A stretch of 64,000 nucleotides of DNA. Origin: Dyadobacter frigoris (GTDB taxonomy: Bacteria; Bacteroidota; Bacteroidia; Cytophagales; Spirosomataceae). Both the position numbers and the translations under genes were made by a program. A model generated the notes under the pieces. The model searched no databases, was not told the origin of the DNA, and saw only the letters and a list, made by a program, of their open reading frames with translations. The stretch is taken from NCBI RefSeq assembly GCF_005280585.1, contig NZ_SZVO01000003.1, positions 434,001-498,000 of the forward strand. The letters are read 5' to 3'. Every line of letters begins with the position of its first letter. The first letter of the stretch is position 1. Below are positions 1 to 9,301 of the stretch, in pieces.

Positions 1-339
1 GTGATGACTGCCTTGGCACAATCGAATGAGTTGGCAGCAAAAGTGAATGTGATTAATGCATTGCATTTTCCACTGGAACTTACGAGCGATATCGTCAATT
101 TGATTGAAAAAGCACCTGCAATTCTTGTAGCCGAAGAGCATGTCGCAACAGGGGGACTTGCACAGCAACTTTCAGTTCAGCTTTTGGAAAAAGGGGTTAG
201 AATGAGCTCCTTCAAAAGTTTAAAAGCAGAAGGATATCCTAATCGTTTATACGGAAGCCAGGCATATCACCAGAAACTTTCCGAGTTAGATCCGGCTTCA
301 TTGACGGCACATATTCATCAATTAATAATACCTGCATGA
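1..339 (+). CDS. Transketolase, C-terminal part (5' end outside window)
   Basis: The reading frame is open from the first base, so the gene begins upstream. The visible 112 residues match the C-terminal domain of transketolase or 1-deoxyxylulose-5-phosphate-synthase-type enzymes. The segment EEHVATGGLAQQL corresponds to the conserved E-[DE]-H-x(3)-GG-L motif of that domain, and a Rossmann-like pattern precedes it. Transketolases move two-carbon ketol units between sugar phosphates with thiamine diphosphate. Only the C-terminal domain is visible, so this could be a full enzyme or the C-subunit of a split transketolase as found in some polysaccharide clusters. Its stop overlaps the next start as ATGA (336-339), which implies cotranscription and translational coupling with the membrane protein downstream. 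Confidence 0.8.
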   Translation: MMTALAQSNELAAKVNVINALHFPLELTSDIVNLIEKAPAILVAEEHVATGGLAQQLSVQLLEKGVRMSSFKSLKAEGYPNRLYGSQAYHQKLSELDPASLTAHIHQLIIPA

Positions 340-2030
340 GCAAGGGGGCTTTAACGCTGCTGGTAAGCCTGATCATTTTTATTCCCATAGGAGTTTATTT
401 TTATGTGTGGGATTACTATGCCATCAATATTCCAAAATGGGATGACCATGCGTTAAAAGCATTTATCGTAGAATATGCACATGCCGGAACCTGGCAGGGA
501 AAACTAAAAGCAATTTTCAAACAGCACAACGAACACCGAATCGCCCTTGACCGGTTTTTCGCCTGGCTTGACTTTTCCACTTTTGGCAAGTTGAATTACC
601 GGCATTTAATGCTAATCGGAAATCTGTTATTGCTTGGTGTAATTCCACTTTGGTATGTACTTCTGAAAAATAACAAAAAGCCTTTATTCGCACTTGTACC
701 CATTTCTTTCATCTGGCTTACGTTGGCTTTTTGGGAAAATATGTACTGGGGAATGGCCGCTATCCAGAACTTTGGCGTGATCACATTACTGCTTTGGACA
801 CTTTATTTATGTGTTCATCCCAAGCCGTTTTTGTTCTTTTTATCCTTAATTCTGGCGCTTCTGACCATTTCAACCAGTGGGAATGGCTTGCTGGTTTTTC
901 CGGTTGGAGCGGTCATGCTTTTCCTTTCCGGCGACCGTAAACGTCTAACTGTCTGGTGTATTTTAAGTTTGGCAGGAATTCTGGCTTATTTCTGGACCTA
1001 CACCAAACCGGAATCAAATCCTGCTTCCAAGGCTTCACTTTTCCAGTTAGCAAAAGGATATATGGCCTTTCTTGGTTGTTTTGCAGAATCTATTCCTGTA
1101 AAAGATCATTTTGGCGCCTGCGTTTTCATGGGTATATTTTTGTTCCTCGTTGCGATTTCCATTGCATCGGCCACCCTTTTTAGAATCTCCACAAAAAAAT
1201 ATACTGTCAAATTTGAAAAGATAACAGACCTATTTTGCCTTGGGACTATCCTTTTTATACTAGGAACTGCCGTCATTGTAGTTTATAGCCGCGCAGGTTT
1301 TGGATTAGAATTCTTAATTACCAGTCGCTATAAAATATATTCAGTGTTGCTTTTGATGGTTGCATATCTATACGTTGTTATTCCAATTCGCGGCAGTTTT
1401 TTATCTCCATATATTACTGCAATCGTTTTTCTGGCTATAACCTTTAATGTTTTCAGCTATCACTATCATCTGGTTGATGCATTTAATCTGCGCAAGGATT
1501 TAACGACAAGCCAATTCAACTGGACTTACACAAATAAAGATTTAAAGGCTCCGGCAGATACTTCTTTTGCTGCCCGGATTGTTGAAAAAACACCAATATT
1601 CTATGAAAAATGGCTGCCACTAATTGCCATAGCAGACAGGCAATCCTATGCTGGAAATTCCAGTGCACTAACAGAACTGTACGCAGGAACTTCCTTTGAA
1701 AAAACATCAAAATCTTTGTTAGTAAAAAATACCGGCTTCACCAGCCAGCGTCTTCAGGATAGCGGGATTTATATTTTATTAAGTTCGGATAAACGTTTTT
1801 ATGTTTTCCCAACACATAGAAGCCGTAATAATAACAGGAAGGAATTATTTCTGAAACAATATTATTTCGCGCCCGGATTTCATGCTGATATTCCTTTTTC
1901 TGCACTTGAAAAAGGGAATTATAAAGTAGCAATCATTCGCCAGCAAGGTGATGAAACAGGTATTTTGTTTAAAGACGACACGATTTCCGTAAATAACGTA
2001 ACACAAGATAAAGTAAAAGTAAACTGGTAA
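336..2030 (+). CDS. Polytopic membrane protein, unknown function, possibly glycosyltransferase-like
   Basis: This 564-residue protein has an N-terminal membrane segment, an acidic and aromatic first loop containing KWDDHAL, and roughly nine to eleven hydrophobic segments up to about residue 380. A soluble C-terminal part of about 170 residues follows. Many hydrophobic helices, a charged first outer loop and a soluble tail resemble GT-C glycosyltransferases or mannosyltransferase-like proteins, but I cannot name a family. It overlaps the transketolase by 4 bp and ends 2 bp before the acyltransferase start, so it lies in a tight operon of envelope sugar genes. A role in assembling or modifying a surface glycan is inferred from context only. 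Confidence 0.7.
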   Translation: MSKGALTLLVSLIIFIPIGVYFYVWDYYAINIPKWDDHALKAFIVEYAHAGTWQGKLKAIFKQHNEHRIALDRFFAWLDFSTFGKLNYRHLMLIGNLLLLGVIPLWYVLLKNNKKPLFALVPISFIWLTLAFWENMYWGMAAIQNFGVITLLLWTLYLCVHPKPFLFFLSLILALLTISTSGNGLLVFPVGAVMLFLSGDRKRLTVWCILSLAGILAYFWTYTKPESNPASKASLFQLAKGYMAFLGCFAESIPVKDHFGACVFMGIFLFLVAISIASATLFRISTKKYTVKFEKITDLFCLGTILFILGTAVIVVYSRAGFGLEFLITSRYKIYSVLLLMVAYLYVVIPIRGSFLSPYITAIVFLAITFNVFSYHYHLVDAFNLRKDLTTSQFNWTYTNKDLKAPADTSFAARIVEKTPIFYEKWLPLIAIADRQSYAGNSSALTELYAGTSFEKTSKSLLVKNTGFTSQRLQDSGIYILLSSDKRFYVFPTHRSRNNNRKELFLKQYYFAPGFHADIPFSALEKGNYKVAIIRQQGDETGILFKDDTISVNNVTQDKVKVNW

Positions 2031-2032
2031 AC

Positions 2033-3136
2033 ATGCACGCAACTGCAAAGGGACATATCATTCAACTGGACGGAATCCGCTTTATAGCAGTTGCCCTCGT
2101 ACTTATTGACCATTTTTTTTCAGCCGTTAATATTATCCCTTACGGGAAACTGGGAGTAACGATATTTTTTGTTTTAAGTGGTTTTCTGATTTCAAGAATT
2201 TTGCTTAAAAGCAAAGAACATTATGTTACCGAACCTGATGGCTTTAAAAAATATATTCGTAAATTTTTAATACGAAGGACGATCCGGATTTTCCCGATTT
2301 ACTATCTTTTATTAGCGATTTTATTTATTCTCAATGTTCCGCCGGTTCGTGAGAAATTCGCCTGGCTGGCTCTTTATGGTACCAATATTTATATCGGTAT
2401 TTACCAAACCTGGCTTGGTTCGTGTGATCATTTATGGTCGCTTGCGGTAGAAGAACAGGTTTATTTGTTCTTTCCATTTCTGATATTTTTTGTTTCGAAA
2501 AAAAATCTGATTCCCTGGCTTGCTGTCATGGGTATTGCGAGTGTATTGCTTCGTTTTTATTTTTATTTTTCAGGAAAAGACTGGAGCGTTTCCTACGTTA
2601 CTATGCCAGCTTGTCTGGATTCATTTGCATTGGGCGGATTGATGGCGTGGTTACAGCTTTACAAAAAAGATATTTTCCTGAAACTTTTTGACAAGACCTG
2701 GCCGGTTTTACTAGGACTTTTGGGCTGGATTTTAATGCAATACTGGAATAAAAGTTATGCCGATATCCACAACATCGTGGACGTTGTATTTGATCGTCTC
2801 GTTTCTTCCATTTTTAGTTTTTTTCTGATTGGACGGGCAGTTACTGGTTACGGAGGCTTGACGAAATATTTCCTTGAAAACCCTGTCAGCGTCTATCTGG
2901 GCAAAATAAGTTATGGTATTTATCTGTATCACAATTTTATTTACAACCATTATCACAGTGGCCCAAACCATCCGACGGTCAGGCTAATCCATAAAATTTA
3001 CCAGCATTTTCCTTCGTTGGAAGGCAATTTAACTTTCGAAGCTTGTCTGTTTTCTTTTCTTACTGTGATCGTTGCTTCGATCTCCTGGTATTTCTTCGAA
3101 AAACCAATTAATTCGCTAAAAGATCGTTACGCTTAG
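2033..3136 (+). CDS. Acyltransferase 3 family (OafA/YrhL-like) membrane O-acyltransferase
   Basis: The N-terminus reads LDGIRFIAVALVLIDHFF, the usual first helix of acyltransferase 3 proteins (LDGLRaiAal.V...H). The family signature WSLAVEEQVYLFFP follows near residue 140, and about ten hydrophobic segments span the 367 residues, the typical length for the integral-membrane domain alone. Family members transfer acetyl or other acyl groups to sugars of O-antigens, capsules and exopolysaccharides at the cytoplasmic membrane. No C-terminal SGNH domain is fused here, but a separate SGNH-like protein is encoded at 6742-7767 in the same cluster. The gene starts 2 bp after the preceding stop. Confidence 0.9.
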   Translation: MHATAKGHIIQLDGIRFIAVALVLIDHFFSAVNIIPYGKLGVTIFFVLSGFLISRILLKSKEHYVTEPDGFKKYIRKFLIRRTIRIFPIYYLLLAILFILNVPPVREKFAWLALYGTNIYIGIYQTWLGSCDHLWSLAVEEQVYLFFPFLIFFVSKKNLIPWLAVMGIASVLLRFYFYFSGKDWSVSYVTMPACLDSFALGGLMAWLQLYKKDIFLKLFDKTWPVLLGLLGWILMQYWNKSYADIHNIVDVVFDRLVSSIFSFFLIGRAVTGYGGLTKYFLENPVSVYLGKISYGIYLYHNFIYNHYHSGPNHPTVRLIHKIYQHFPSLEGNLTFEACLFSFLTVIVASISWYFFEKPINSLKDRYA

Positions 3137-3178
3137 TCAATAAAAAATATCCAATTTTCGGATACAGGCTTTTTTCCT

Positions 3179-3186
3179 TAATTTTG
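3179..3186 (+). promoter_or_regulatory. Candidate -7 promoter box (TAnnTTTG)
   Basis: TAATTTTG fits the Bacteroidota -7 consensus and lies 26 bp before the glycosyltransferase start in a 76-bp gap. No clear TTG was found at the -33 distance, so this is a weak candidate. Confidence 0.3.
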
Positions 3187-3212
3187 CATCAACATACCAA
3201 ATAATTTTCTGC

Positions 3213-3956
3213 ATGACGTTCCTTCTTAGTATAGTAATGCCGGCATACAATGAACAAGATTGTATCGAAAAAGTAGTACACAACTGGACAAGTTTCCTGA
3301 AAAATAAATTCCCAAACGACAATACCACACTGATCGTCATCAATGATGGCTCTAAGGATAATACAAAAGTACTTTTGGACAAACTTGAAAAAGAAGTAAC
3401 CAATCTTACAGTTGTGAATCAGAAAAACGGTGGTCACGGCAATGCTGTTGTAAATGGTTATCGCAAAGCGTTGGAGTTAAATTCTCAATACGTATTCCAG
3501 ACAGACAGTGATGACCAGTTTGTTTCAGATGATTTTGACAAGCTTTGGGAGAAAAGACATCAGTCTGAATTTATTTTAGGATACCGCGAAGTTCGTCATG
3601 ATGCCGGGGTCCGTTTGTTCATTACCAAATTTTTGAGAGGGACAATTTCTTTTGTTTACGGTACTTATATACTTGACAGCAACATTCCTTTCCGATTGAT
3701 AAAAGGTACGTTTCTTCAAAAATTGATGAACCAGCTTCCTAACCCGGAACCATTTGCACCGAATATTTTCCTTTCGGTGATGGCAAAAAAATCAGGTCAG
3801 GAATTATTCGATATTCCGATTACACATAAAGACCGCGAAACCGGAGAAGTTTCTATTGTAAAATGGAATCTTTGGAAAGTTTGTATCCGCAGCTTTAAAG
3901 AATTGCTACGTTTCCGTCTGGAACTGAACCAACACGTGAAAGCGATCCGTGCTTAA
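3213..3956 (+). CDS. Glycosyltransferase family 2
   Basis: The 247-residue protein begins with the GT2 nucleotide-binding pattern SIVMPAYNEQDCIEKVV. It continues with VINDGSKDNT and the metal-binding D-x-D in QTDSDDQF (about residues 95-102). The length and fold pattern match soluble GT-A enzymes of the dolichyl-phosphate-mannose-synthase-like group, without the C-terminal membrane helices found in some members. Such enzymes transfer a sugar from a nucleotide donor to a lipid carrier or growing glycan at the inner face of the membrane. It follows the acyltransferase on the same strand after 76 bp that contain a possible -7 box, so it may have its own promoter. The acceptor cannot be told from sequence. 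Confidence 0.9.
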   Translation: MTFLLSIVMPAYNEQDCIEKVVHNWTSFLKNKFPNDNTTLIVINDGSKDNTKVLLDKLEKEVTNLTVVNQKNGGHGNAVVNGYRKALELNSQYVFQTDSDDQFVSDDFDKLWEKRHQSEFILGYREVRHDAGVRLFITKFLRGTISFVYGTYILDSNIPFRLIKGTFLQKLMNQLPNPEPFAPNIFLSVMAKKSGQELFDIPITHKDRETGEVSIVKWNLWKVCIRSFKELLRFRLELNQHVKAIRA

Positions 3957-4051
3957 CGAAAGAGAAACAGCTCATACTGAGTATTTTTATATTTAAAAAT
4001 AACACAGTTTCCTGTAAGTTTTTTGCCTGAAACTGCTTACTCAATAAGCCC

Positions 4052-6739
4052 GTGTCGAAAAAACGAATCATTACTATCCTGCTGGCTATCATTCTGGTTC
4101 CGGCAGGATATTTTCTATACAAATCATTTCGCGGTTCTTCGGCGGCCTGGAAATATATTCCTTCCAATGCGGTTGTTGTCATCACCAGTGAGCATTTACA
4201 GGATTCGGTTTACGAGGCCACGGATGCAAATCTTGATCTGAAAAGGCTTCCTTTACTCGACATTGCAAGCGATAATTTATCACTGCTTAACTTACTTTCA
4301 CCCGACCATAAAAAATTAAATACATTTTTAAAGGGAAAGGATATCTCTTATTCTTATCACCCACGCACTAATACCGAGTGGGGTGTGATCATGTACATTC
4401 CTGTTGAGGGAGAAAAAGACTCCAAATGGCTTGAAAATCCGCATCATGACAATATCCGGGTGATGCATCATACTTTCCAGGACAACAGGATTACGGATAT
4501 TAACGACACACATTCCCGTCCATTATTTTCGTATGTAATCAAGGATAACTTTCTGATTTTAAGTTACTATGGTGATTTGATTGAAGATGTAGTCCGTACA
4601 TCTTCGCTGCACATTCCAAGTTCAAATCTAAAATCAACCTTTTCAAAAAGTGATGATTCCAATTACGGAACCAGTTTGTACTTGAAAAATGAGGCCTGGA
4701 GATCTATCATTCCCAGTAACAACCAGAGCAGTAATTTTGCAGAATTTGCAAAGGTATTTCCTAACTACCAGGATTTTCATATTGAAAACACCGGAAGCGA
4801 AAATAAACTTCAGATGATTTCTGCCGGTACGGATTCGCCGGATTATTACATTACTGACTGGTTGAAAAATAGTAAGGGATCACCTTTTAAAGGTCATAAA
4901 CATATCTCTCAGCAAACATCCTATTTTTATCGCTTTGGCGTAAAAGACAAACCTGATTTTCAGAACCAGTTTTTGAAATGGCATAAGAAGCTAAAATCCG
5001 AAGCATGGGAAAAGCTTGTTTATCATATCGGAAATGAAAGTAATTTGCTTCTGGACAATATGGGTTCTGAGCTTATTCTTTGTCAGCTTGAAGAAAATAA
5101 CAGTATCAGTGACGGAAAAATAATACTTGCCGAGTTTTCAAACTATGATAAATTACGGCCTGTTCTAAAAAAACTGGCAAGGCTTTCGACACCTGAATCC
5201 AATGTTTCTACGGATCAGTTTCAGGGATATGATATTTATTCCATTGCCATTCCTGAATTGCCGGCAGGTATTTACGGCCCAATGTTTTCCGGATTTCCGC
5301 GTACTTATATCACGTATGTCGCGCCTTACCTTGTGATGAGCAACAACTCTCAGGTACTCCAAAACTATATTGTTGATTACGAAAATCAGCTGACCTGGAA
5401 GCAGTCGGCTGAATATGACAGTGTTTTAACAAGCAGCAAATCAGATGCCCAACTTTCATTGGTCGTAAATTTGAGAAAAGCCCAATCCCGTGGCGAAGGT
5501 TCCGACACGAAATCATATACGGATCTGACTTCCAAAATCGAATCTGTTATTCTTCAATGCCGTTACGATGGTGGGGACGCTTATCCTGAAATTACCCTGA
5601 ATCCAAAGAAAAGGCAGACGGCCAATAAAGTTCTCAATCGCACTTTCCTGAATATTGATATAGAATGGCCTGTTTTGTATGATTCATCTTTAACCGCTCT
5701 GCAAAATCCAATTGACGGAAGTTCGGAAGTTTTACTTACCGACAAAGACAATAATCTGCTCCGGGTTAATAATTTGAAAACAGGGAAAACGGAGACAATA
5801 ACAAAATTGAACGGCCCGATTGTTACCTCTGCTTACAAAGTTGATTTCCTGAATATCGGCCGGCAGCAAAAGATTTTTGCCACTTCGAGTGCAGTTTACG
5901 CCATTGATGAAGATGATTCGACACACGTAATTACCAGTTTTTCCAAAGCGTTACCTTCTGCTGCCAGAATTACAGCGCTTAACATGATTGATGGCGGAGA
6001 AGATGGCAGTAACCGGTTTATCATGACAGATGCTTCCGGAGAACTTTACATTTGGGAAAGTGTTACAAAGGCAATCCGTAAACTGAACCGGTCGACGCAT
6101 TTTGATAATATTCAGGGACCGGTTGTGGCACTGAATCAAATTGGAAACCGGAATTATATTGTAACTCAGAGAAACGGAAAAATCTATCTTTTAAAAACCA
6201 CAGGTGCCATAAAAGACGGATTTCCTGCCGATATTCTGGCACGTGCGGAAAGTCCGTTTACCTGGACGCAAAATCCTGAAACCGGCCAGTCGGAACTTGT
6301 CGGAATAAGTGTTTACGGAGCTTTGACACGGATCAGTATGGATGGGAAAATAACTTCACAAACACAGTTATTACGTCCCGAACCTTCCTGCCAGTTTAAA
6401 ACTTTGTTTGACAGAAATTCTCTGGACTGGATTCTGGCCAGGACTTCTACCAACAAAGCAGCATTCCTGACCAAAGAAGGAAAAGAGCTTTTTGAGATCA
6501 AAAATCTGTTGCCAAACTCTAATATCCAGTATCATTTTTTTGGTGTTGACAATCGTTTTATAACGATCCGATCAGGAAATTACACGACAATATTTGATAT
6601 GACCGGAAAACGTTTAGGCGACAAACCGATCCCTTCCGAAATGAATGTACAGTTAACCTATCTGCCATCCTATTACAAATTACTGATTTTCAGCCGCTCC
6701 GAAAAGAAAGTACAGGTTTGGTCGATTAAGCTGCGTTAA
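4052..6739 (+). CDS. Large membrane-anchored protein with propeller-like C-terminus, unknown function
   Basis: The start is GTG, chosen because it directly precedes a short basic stretch and a membrane segment (residues about 5-23). The remaining roughly 870 residues then lie outside the cytoplasm. Residues about 30-540 are mixed alpha/beta without a motif I can name; the region loosely recalls DUF3352-type proteins. Residues about 545-895 show repeated short beta patterns such as VLLTDKDNNLLRVNN, RFIMTDASGELYIW and YIVTQRNGKIYLL, as in WD40/PQQ-like propellers. The SGNH-like gene starts 2 bp after its stop, so the two are probably coupled. A scaffold or binding role in envelope glycan processing is a guess from context. 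Confidence 0.65.
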   Translation: MSKKRIITILLAIILVPAGYFLYKSFRGSSAAWKYIPSNAVVVITSEHLQDSVYEATDANLDLKRLPLLDIASDNLSLLNLLSPDHKKLNTFLKGKDISYSYHPRTNTEWGVIMYIPVEGEKDSKWLENPHHDNIRVMHHTFQDNRITDINDTHSRPLFSYVIKDNFLILSYYGDLIEDVVRTSSLHIPSSNLKSTFSKSDDSNYGTSLYLKNEAWRSIIPSNNQSSNFAEFAKVFPNYQDFHIENTGSENKLQMISAGTDSPDYYITDWLKNSKGSPFKGHKHISQQTSYFYRFGVKDKPDFQNQFLKWHKKLKSEAWEKLVYHIGNESNLLLDNMGSELILCQLEENNSISDGKIILAEFSNYDKLRPVLKKLARLSTPESNVSTDQFQGYDIYSIAIPELPAGIYGPMFSGFPRTYITYVAPYLVMSNNSQVLQNYIVDYENQLTWKQSAEYDSVLTSSKSDAQLSLVVNLRKAQSRGEGSDTKSYTDLTSKIESVILQCRYDGGDAYPEITLNPKKRQTANKVLNRTFLNIDIEWPVLYDSSLTALQNPIDGSSEVLLTDKDNNLLRVNNLKTGKTETITKLNGPIVTSAYKVDFLNIGRQQKIFATSSAVYAIDEDDSTHVITSFSKALPSAARITALNMIDGGEDGSNRFIMTDASGELYIWESVTKAIRKLNRSTHFDNIQGPVVALNQIGNRNYIVTQRNGKIYLLKTTGAIKDGFPADILARAESPFTWTQNPETGQSELVGISVYGALTRISMDGKITSQTQLLRPEPSCQFKTLFDRNSLDWILARTSTNKAAFLTKEGKELFEIKNLLPNSNIQYHFFGVDNRFITIRSGNYTTIFDMTGKRLGDKPIPSEMNVQLTYLPSYYKLLIFSRSEKKVQVWSIKLR

Positions 6740-6741
6740 TT

Positions 6742-7767
6742 ATGAAATATTTGAAATACATCTTCTTAATACTTTTTTCCTTTGTCTGGCTTGTCGGATT
6801 GAGTCCTGCATTAAAAACAAAACTGGATGAATGGAATCTTACCAAAGACGGTTATCGTTTTGGCGATTTGTATCGTTTATCCAATTTACCACAGTTTAAA
6901 GACCCTGTTAAAAAATGTCCAAAGCAGATTTTTGTTGAGAAAAATAATGGCTCAAAAAAAATTCATTTGTACATTATCGGTGATAGTTTCACGGAAAAGG
7001 AACGTATTGAAAAAGAAGATTTTGCAGTAGATCAATATCAATATGTGCATTGGGATAATATTCTGCATCTGAAAACGGACACTTCTGCAATCAATATTCT
7101 TTTGCTGGAAAGCGTTGAAAGACATTTTCGCGAAAAGATGATTTCGCCCGTTCATAATCTGGTTCCTGATTCCGAAACTTATGTGTTAAAAGGACCGGAA
7201 CCATCTTTTATGAATAAACTTGACCTTGCATTTTCCTCAGACGGAACCGAAGGAAGACTGGATGCTGTCTTTCTTCAAAATGACATTTTGTTGAAATTAA
7301 AAGAAATGAAAGCGGCATTTACATACCACTTATTTCACAGAGCTGATAAAAAAGTCACTTTGGTAAACAACGACAAAAACGTGGTTTATTACCTTGATAC
7401 GGACACGCCTGCTATCACTTCATCTTTTACAGATCTGGAAGATTCAGAAGTTGATTCTATTGTCAGCAATGTTTCTAAAAGTAAAATACTGGCTCAGAAA
7501 CTAGGCTTTGATCACGTCATATTATCTGTTATTCCAAACAAAGTATCTGTCTTAATGCCGGAATATGGTAATTATAATAAACTGATCAGTCGAGTTTATT
7601 CCAATCCAAAACTTGATATTCCTTACATTGATGTGCTGCCTGATTTCAGGAAAATGAAAGAAAAAGCGTATCTCAGAGGTGATTCTCACTGGACTTGCCG
7701 GGCTCAGGATATTTGGCTGCACAAAACGAATGCCCTTATAAAAAAGGTAGCACAGGAAGATATTTAA
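6742..7767 (+). CDS. SGNH/GDSL-like protein, possible sugar O-acyl transferase or esterase
   Basis: The 341-residue protein has an N-terminal hydrophobic segment (residues about 5-24), so it is probably membrane-anchored or exported. Residues 80-83 are GDSF in the context HLYIIGDSF, matching the nucleophile block of SGNH hydrolases. Residues 313-317 are GDSHW, resembling the Asp-x-His of AlgX/AlgJ-like acetyltransferases. In AlgX the D-x-H-W element precedes the GDS block; here the order is reversed, as in classical SGNH esterases. With the acyltransferase 3 gene in the same cluster, it may complete transfer of acyl groups to a surface polysaccharide. Function is inferred from motifs and context. 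Confidence 0.65.
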   Translation: MKYLKYIFLILFSFVWLVGLSPALKTKLDEWNLTKDGYRFGDLYRLSNLPQFKDPVKKCPKQIFVEKNNGSKKIHLYIIGDSFTEKERIEKEDFAVDQYQYVHWDNILHLKTDTSAINILLLESVERHFREKMISPVHNLVPDSETYVLKGPEPSFMNKLDLAFSSDGTEGRLDAVFLQNDILLKLKEMKAAFTYHLFHRADKKVTLVNNDKNVVYYLDTDTPAITSSFTDLEDSEVDSIVSNVSKSKILAQKLGFDHVILSVIPNKVSVLMPEYGNYNKLISRVYSNPKLDIPYIDVLPDFRKMKEKAYLRGDSHWTCRAQDIWLHKTNALIKKVAQEDI

Positions 7768-7784
7768 TTCCTGTGTTACCTTTT
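7742..7784. terminator. Bidirectional terminator overlapping the SGNH gene end
   Basis: A 17-bp stem with one G-T pair (7742-7758 with 7768-7784) has A-rich and T-rich outer ends, so it can stop transcription from both convergent genes. The TAA stop of the upstream gene (7765-7767) lies in the 9-nt loop. Confidence 0.75.
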
Positions 7785-7786
7785 GT

Positions 7787-9043
7787 TCAAATTATCGCAT
7801 CTTCTACATTATCAATTTTCCCGGTCAGTTTCCCAACCGTAAGGCCTTGTACAATTATTGAAAAGAGAACTACGAAATAAGTAATTGCCAGAAGCAGGTT
7901 TTTGTTCAGATCATTATCAATCGACAAAGCCAGTGCGATGGAAACACCGCCTCTTAAACCTCCCCAAACGAGAATGATAATGGATTGTTTACCAAACCGT
8001 TTGCGAAAAGGAATAATCCTGACCGGAATATAAATTGAGATAAACCGGGCAAATAAAACGACTGCAATCGTAATGGTTCCTATCCAGCCATATTGTTTCA
8101 GATCCGGGATCAGCAATAATTCAAATCCAATAATCAGGAATAAAAGCGCATTTAATATTTCATCGATAAGCTCCCAGAATTTGTCGAGGTAATCTTGCTC
8201 CGTTGCCGTAATATTTCCCAGATTTTTCCCATAGTTACCAATCATCAATCCGGCAGCAACCATAGCAAGCGGTCCTGACATGTGCATAGCTTCTGCTGCC
8301 AAATGCCCGCCCATGACAATTGCGAGTGTAATCAGTACGTGAACATTATAGCCATCCACCTTATTATTGGCATGAGAACCGATAAATCCGAGCACAACAC
8401 CCAATAATATTCCCCCCAGGGCTTCTTTTGCCAAAAGCGTTGATATACCAACAAAAGAAGTATTGACCTCCTCACCTCTCGCCAAAGCGAGCATGATAAT
8501 AAAAACAACAACGGCCATTCCATCATTGAAAAGTGATTCACCGGCAATTTTGGTTTCCAGAGATTTGGGTACACCGGCCTGTTTTAAAATACCTAAAACG
8601 GCAATGGGATCCGTGGGAGAAATAAGCGCTCCAAAAACCAGGCACTGAATGAACGGAATGCCTAAGCCAAGCCATGGAAGAATTTCATACATCATCAAAC
8701 CAATCACAAATGTGGAAATCACCACACTTACCGTGGAGAAAACCATGACGGGTATCCGCTGTTCTTTTAAGTCCTCCAAATGGATATGGATAGCACCAGC
8801 GAAAAGTAAAAAGTTAAGCATCGCACCCATCAAAATTTCGGTCAGATCGATGCTGTTCAGTAACGTTGTGATCCTGTCAAATGTGTGGGGAAATATATTA
8901 TCGGTCGCAAGCAAACCCAGAGAAACCAGGAGCGCAATGACCATTACGCCGATGGAAGCAGGCAATTTCAGGAAACGCGCGTTGATGTAAGCAAAGACCG
9001 CAGATATGACAATTAATACAGAAAACGAATAGTATAACTCCAT
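7787..9043 (-). CDS. Na+/H+ antiporter, CPA1 (NhaP-type)
   Basis: The 418-residue membrane protein has about twelve hydrophobic segments and the CPA1 signatures SPTDPIAVLGILK, ESLFNDGMAVVVF and WGGLRGGVSIALALS. The Asp residues in the first two motifs and the Arg in the third are the usual ion-translocation and structural residues of this family. It exchanges cytoplasmic Na+ (or K+) for protons across the inner membrane. The length is typical for the transporter domain without a large regulatory tail. The gene stands alone, convergent with the preceding cluster and sharing its terminator, and is divergent from the lipase-like gene. Confidence 0.92.
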   Translation of the reverse strand: MELYYSFSVLIVISAVFAYINARFLKLPASIGVMVIALLVSLGLLATDNIFPHTFDRITTLLNSIDLTEILMGAMLNFLLFAGAIHIHLEDLKEQRIPVMVFSTVSVVISTFVIGLMMYEILPWLGLGIPFIQCLVFGALISPTDPIAVLGILKQAGVPKSLETKIAGESLFNDGMAVVVFIIMLALARGEEVNTSFVGISTLLAKEALGGILLGVVLGFIGSHANNKVDGYNVHVLITLAIVMGGHLAAEAMHMSGPLAMVAAGLMIGNYGKNLGNITATEQDYLDKFWELIDEILNALLFLIIGFELLLIPDLKQYGWIGTITIAVVLFARFISIYIPVRIIPFRKRFGKQSIIILVWGGLRGGVSIALALSIDNDLNKNLLLAITYFVVLFSIIVQGLTVGKLTGKIDNVEDAII

Positions 9044-9301
9044 GAAAATATTTTTTAGACTGGCTAAAATAAAAAATAAATAGCAGCCATAAAAATTTCA
9101 CAGAGCTTATAACCAAACTCTAAGTGTATTCTAATAATTGGAAAAAGTCAAATGCAACATGGTTTTGGACTAATTATTTTTCAAAAAAACTGCCGTTAAA
9201 TAGGAACAAGCACACTTGCAGCAACATTAATTAATATATTTACTACACATTCAACAACAGCTATGATCACACTTCTTCTATCTTTCAAAGTACCGGCAAA
9301 A

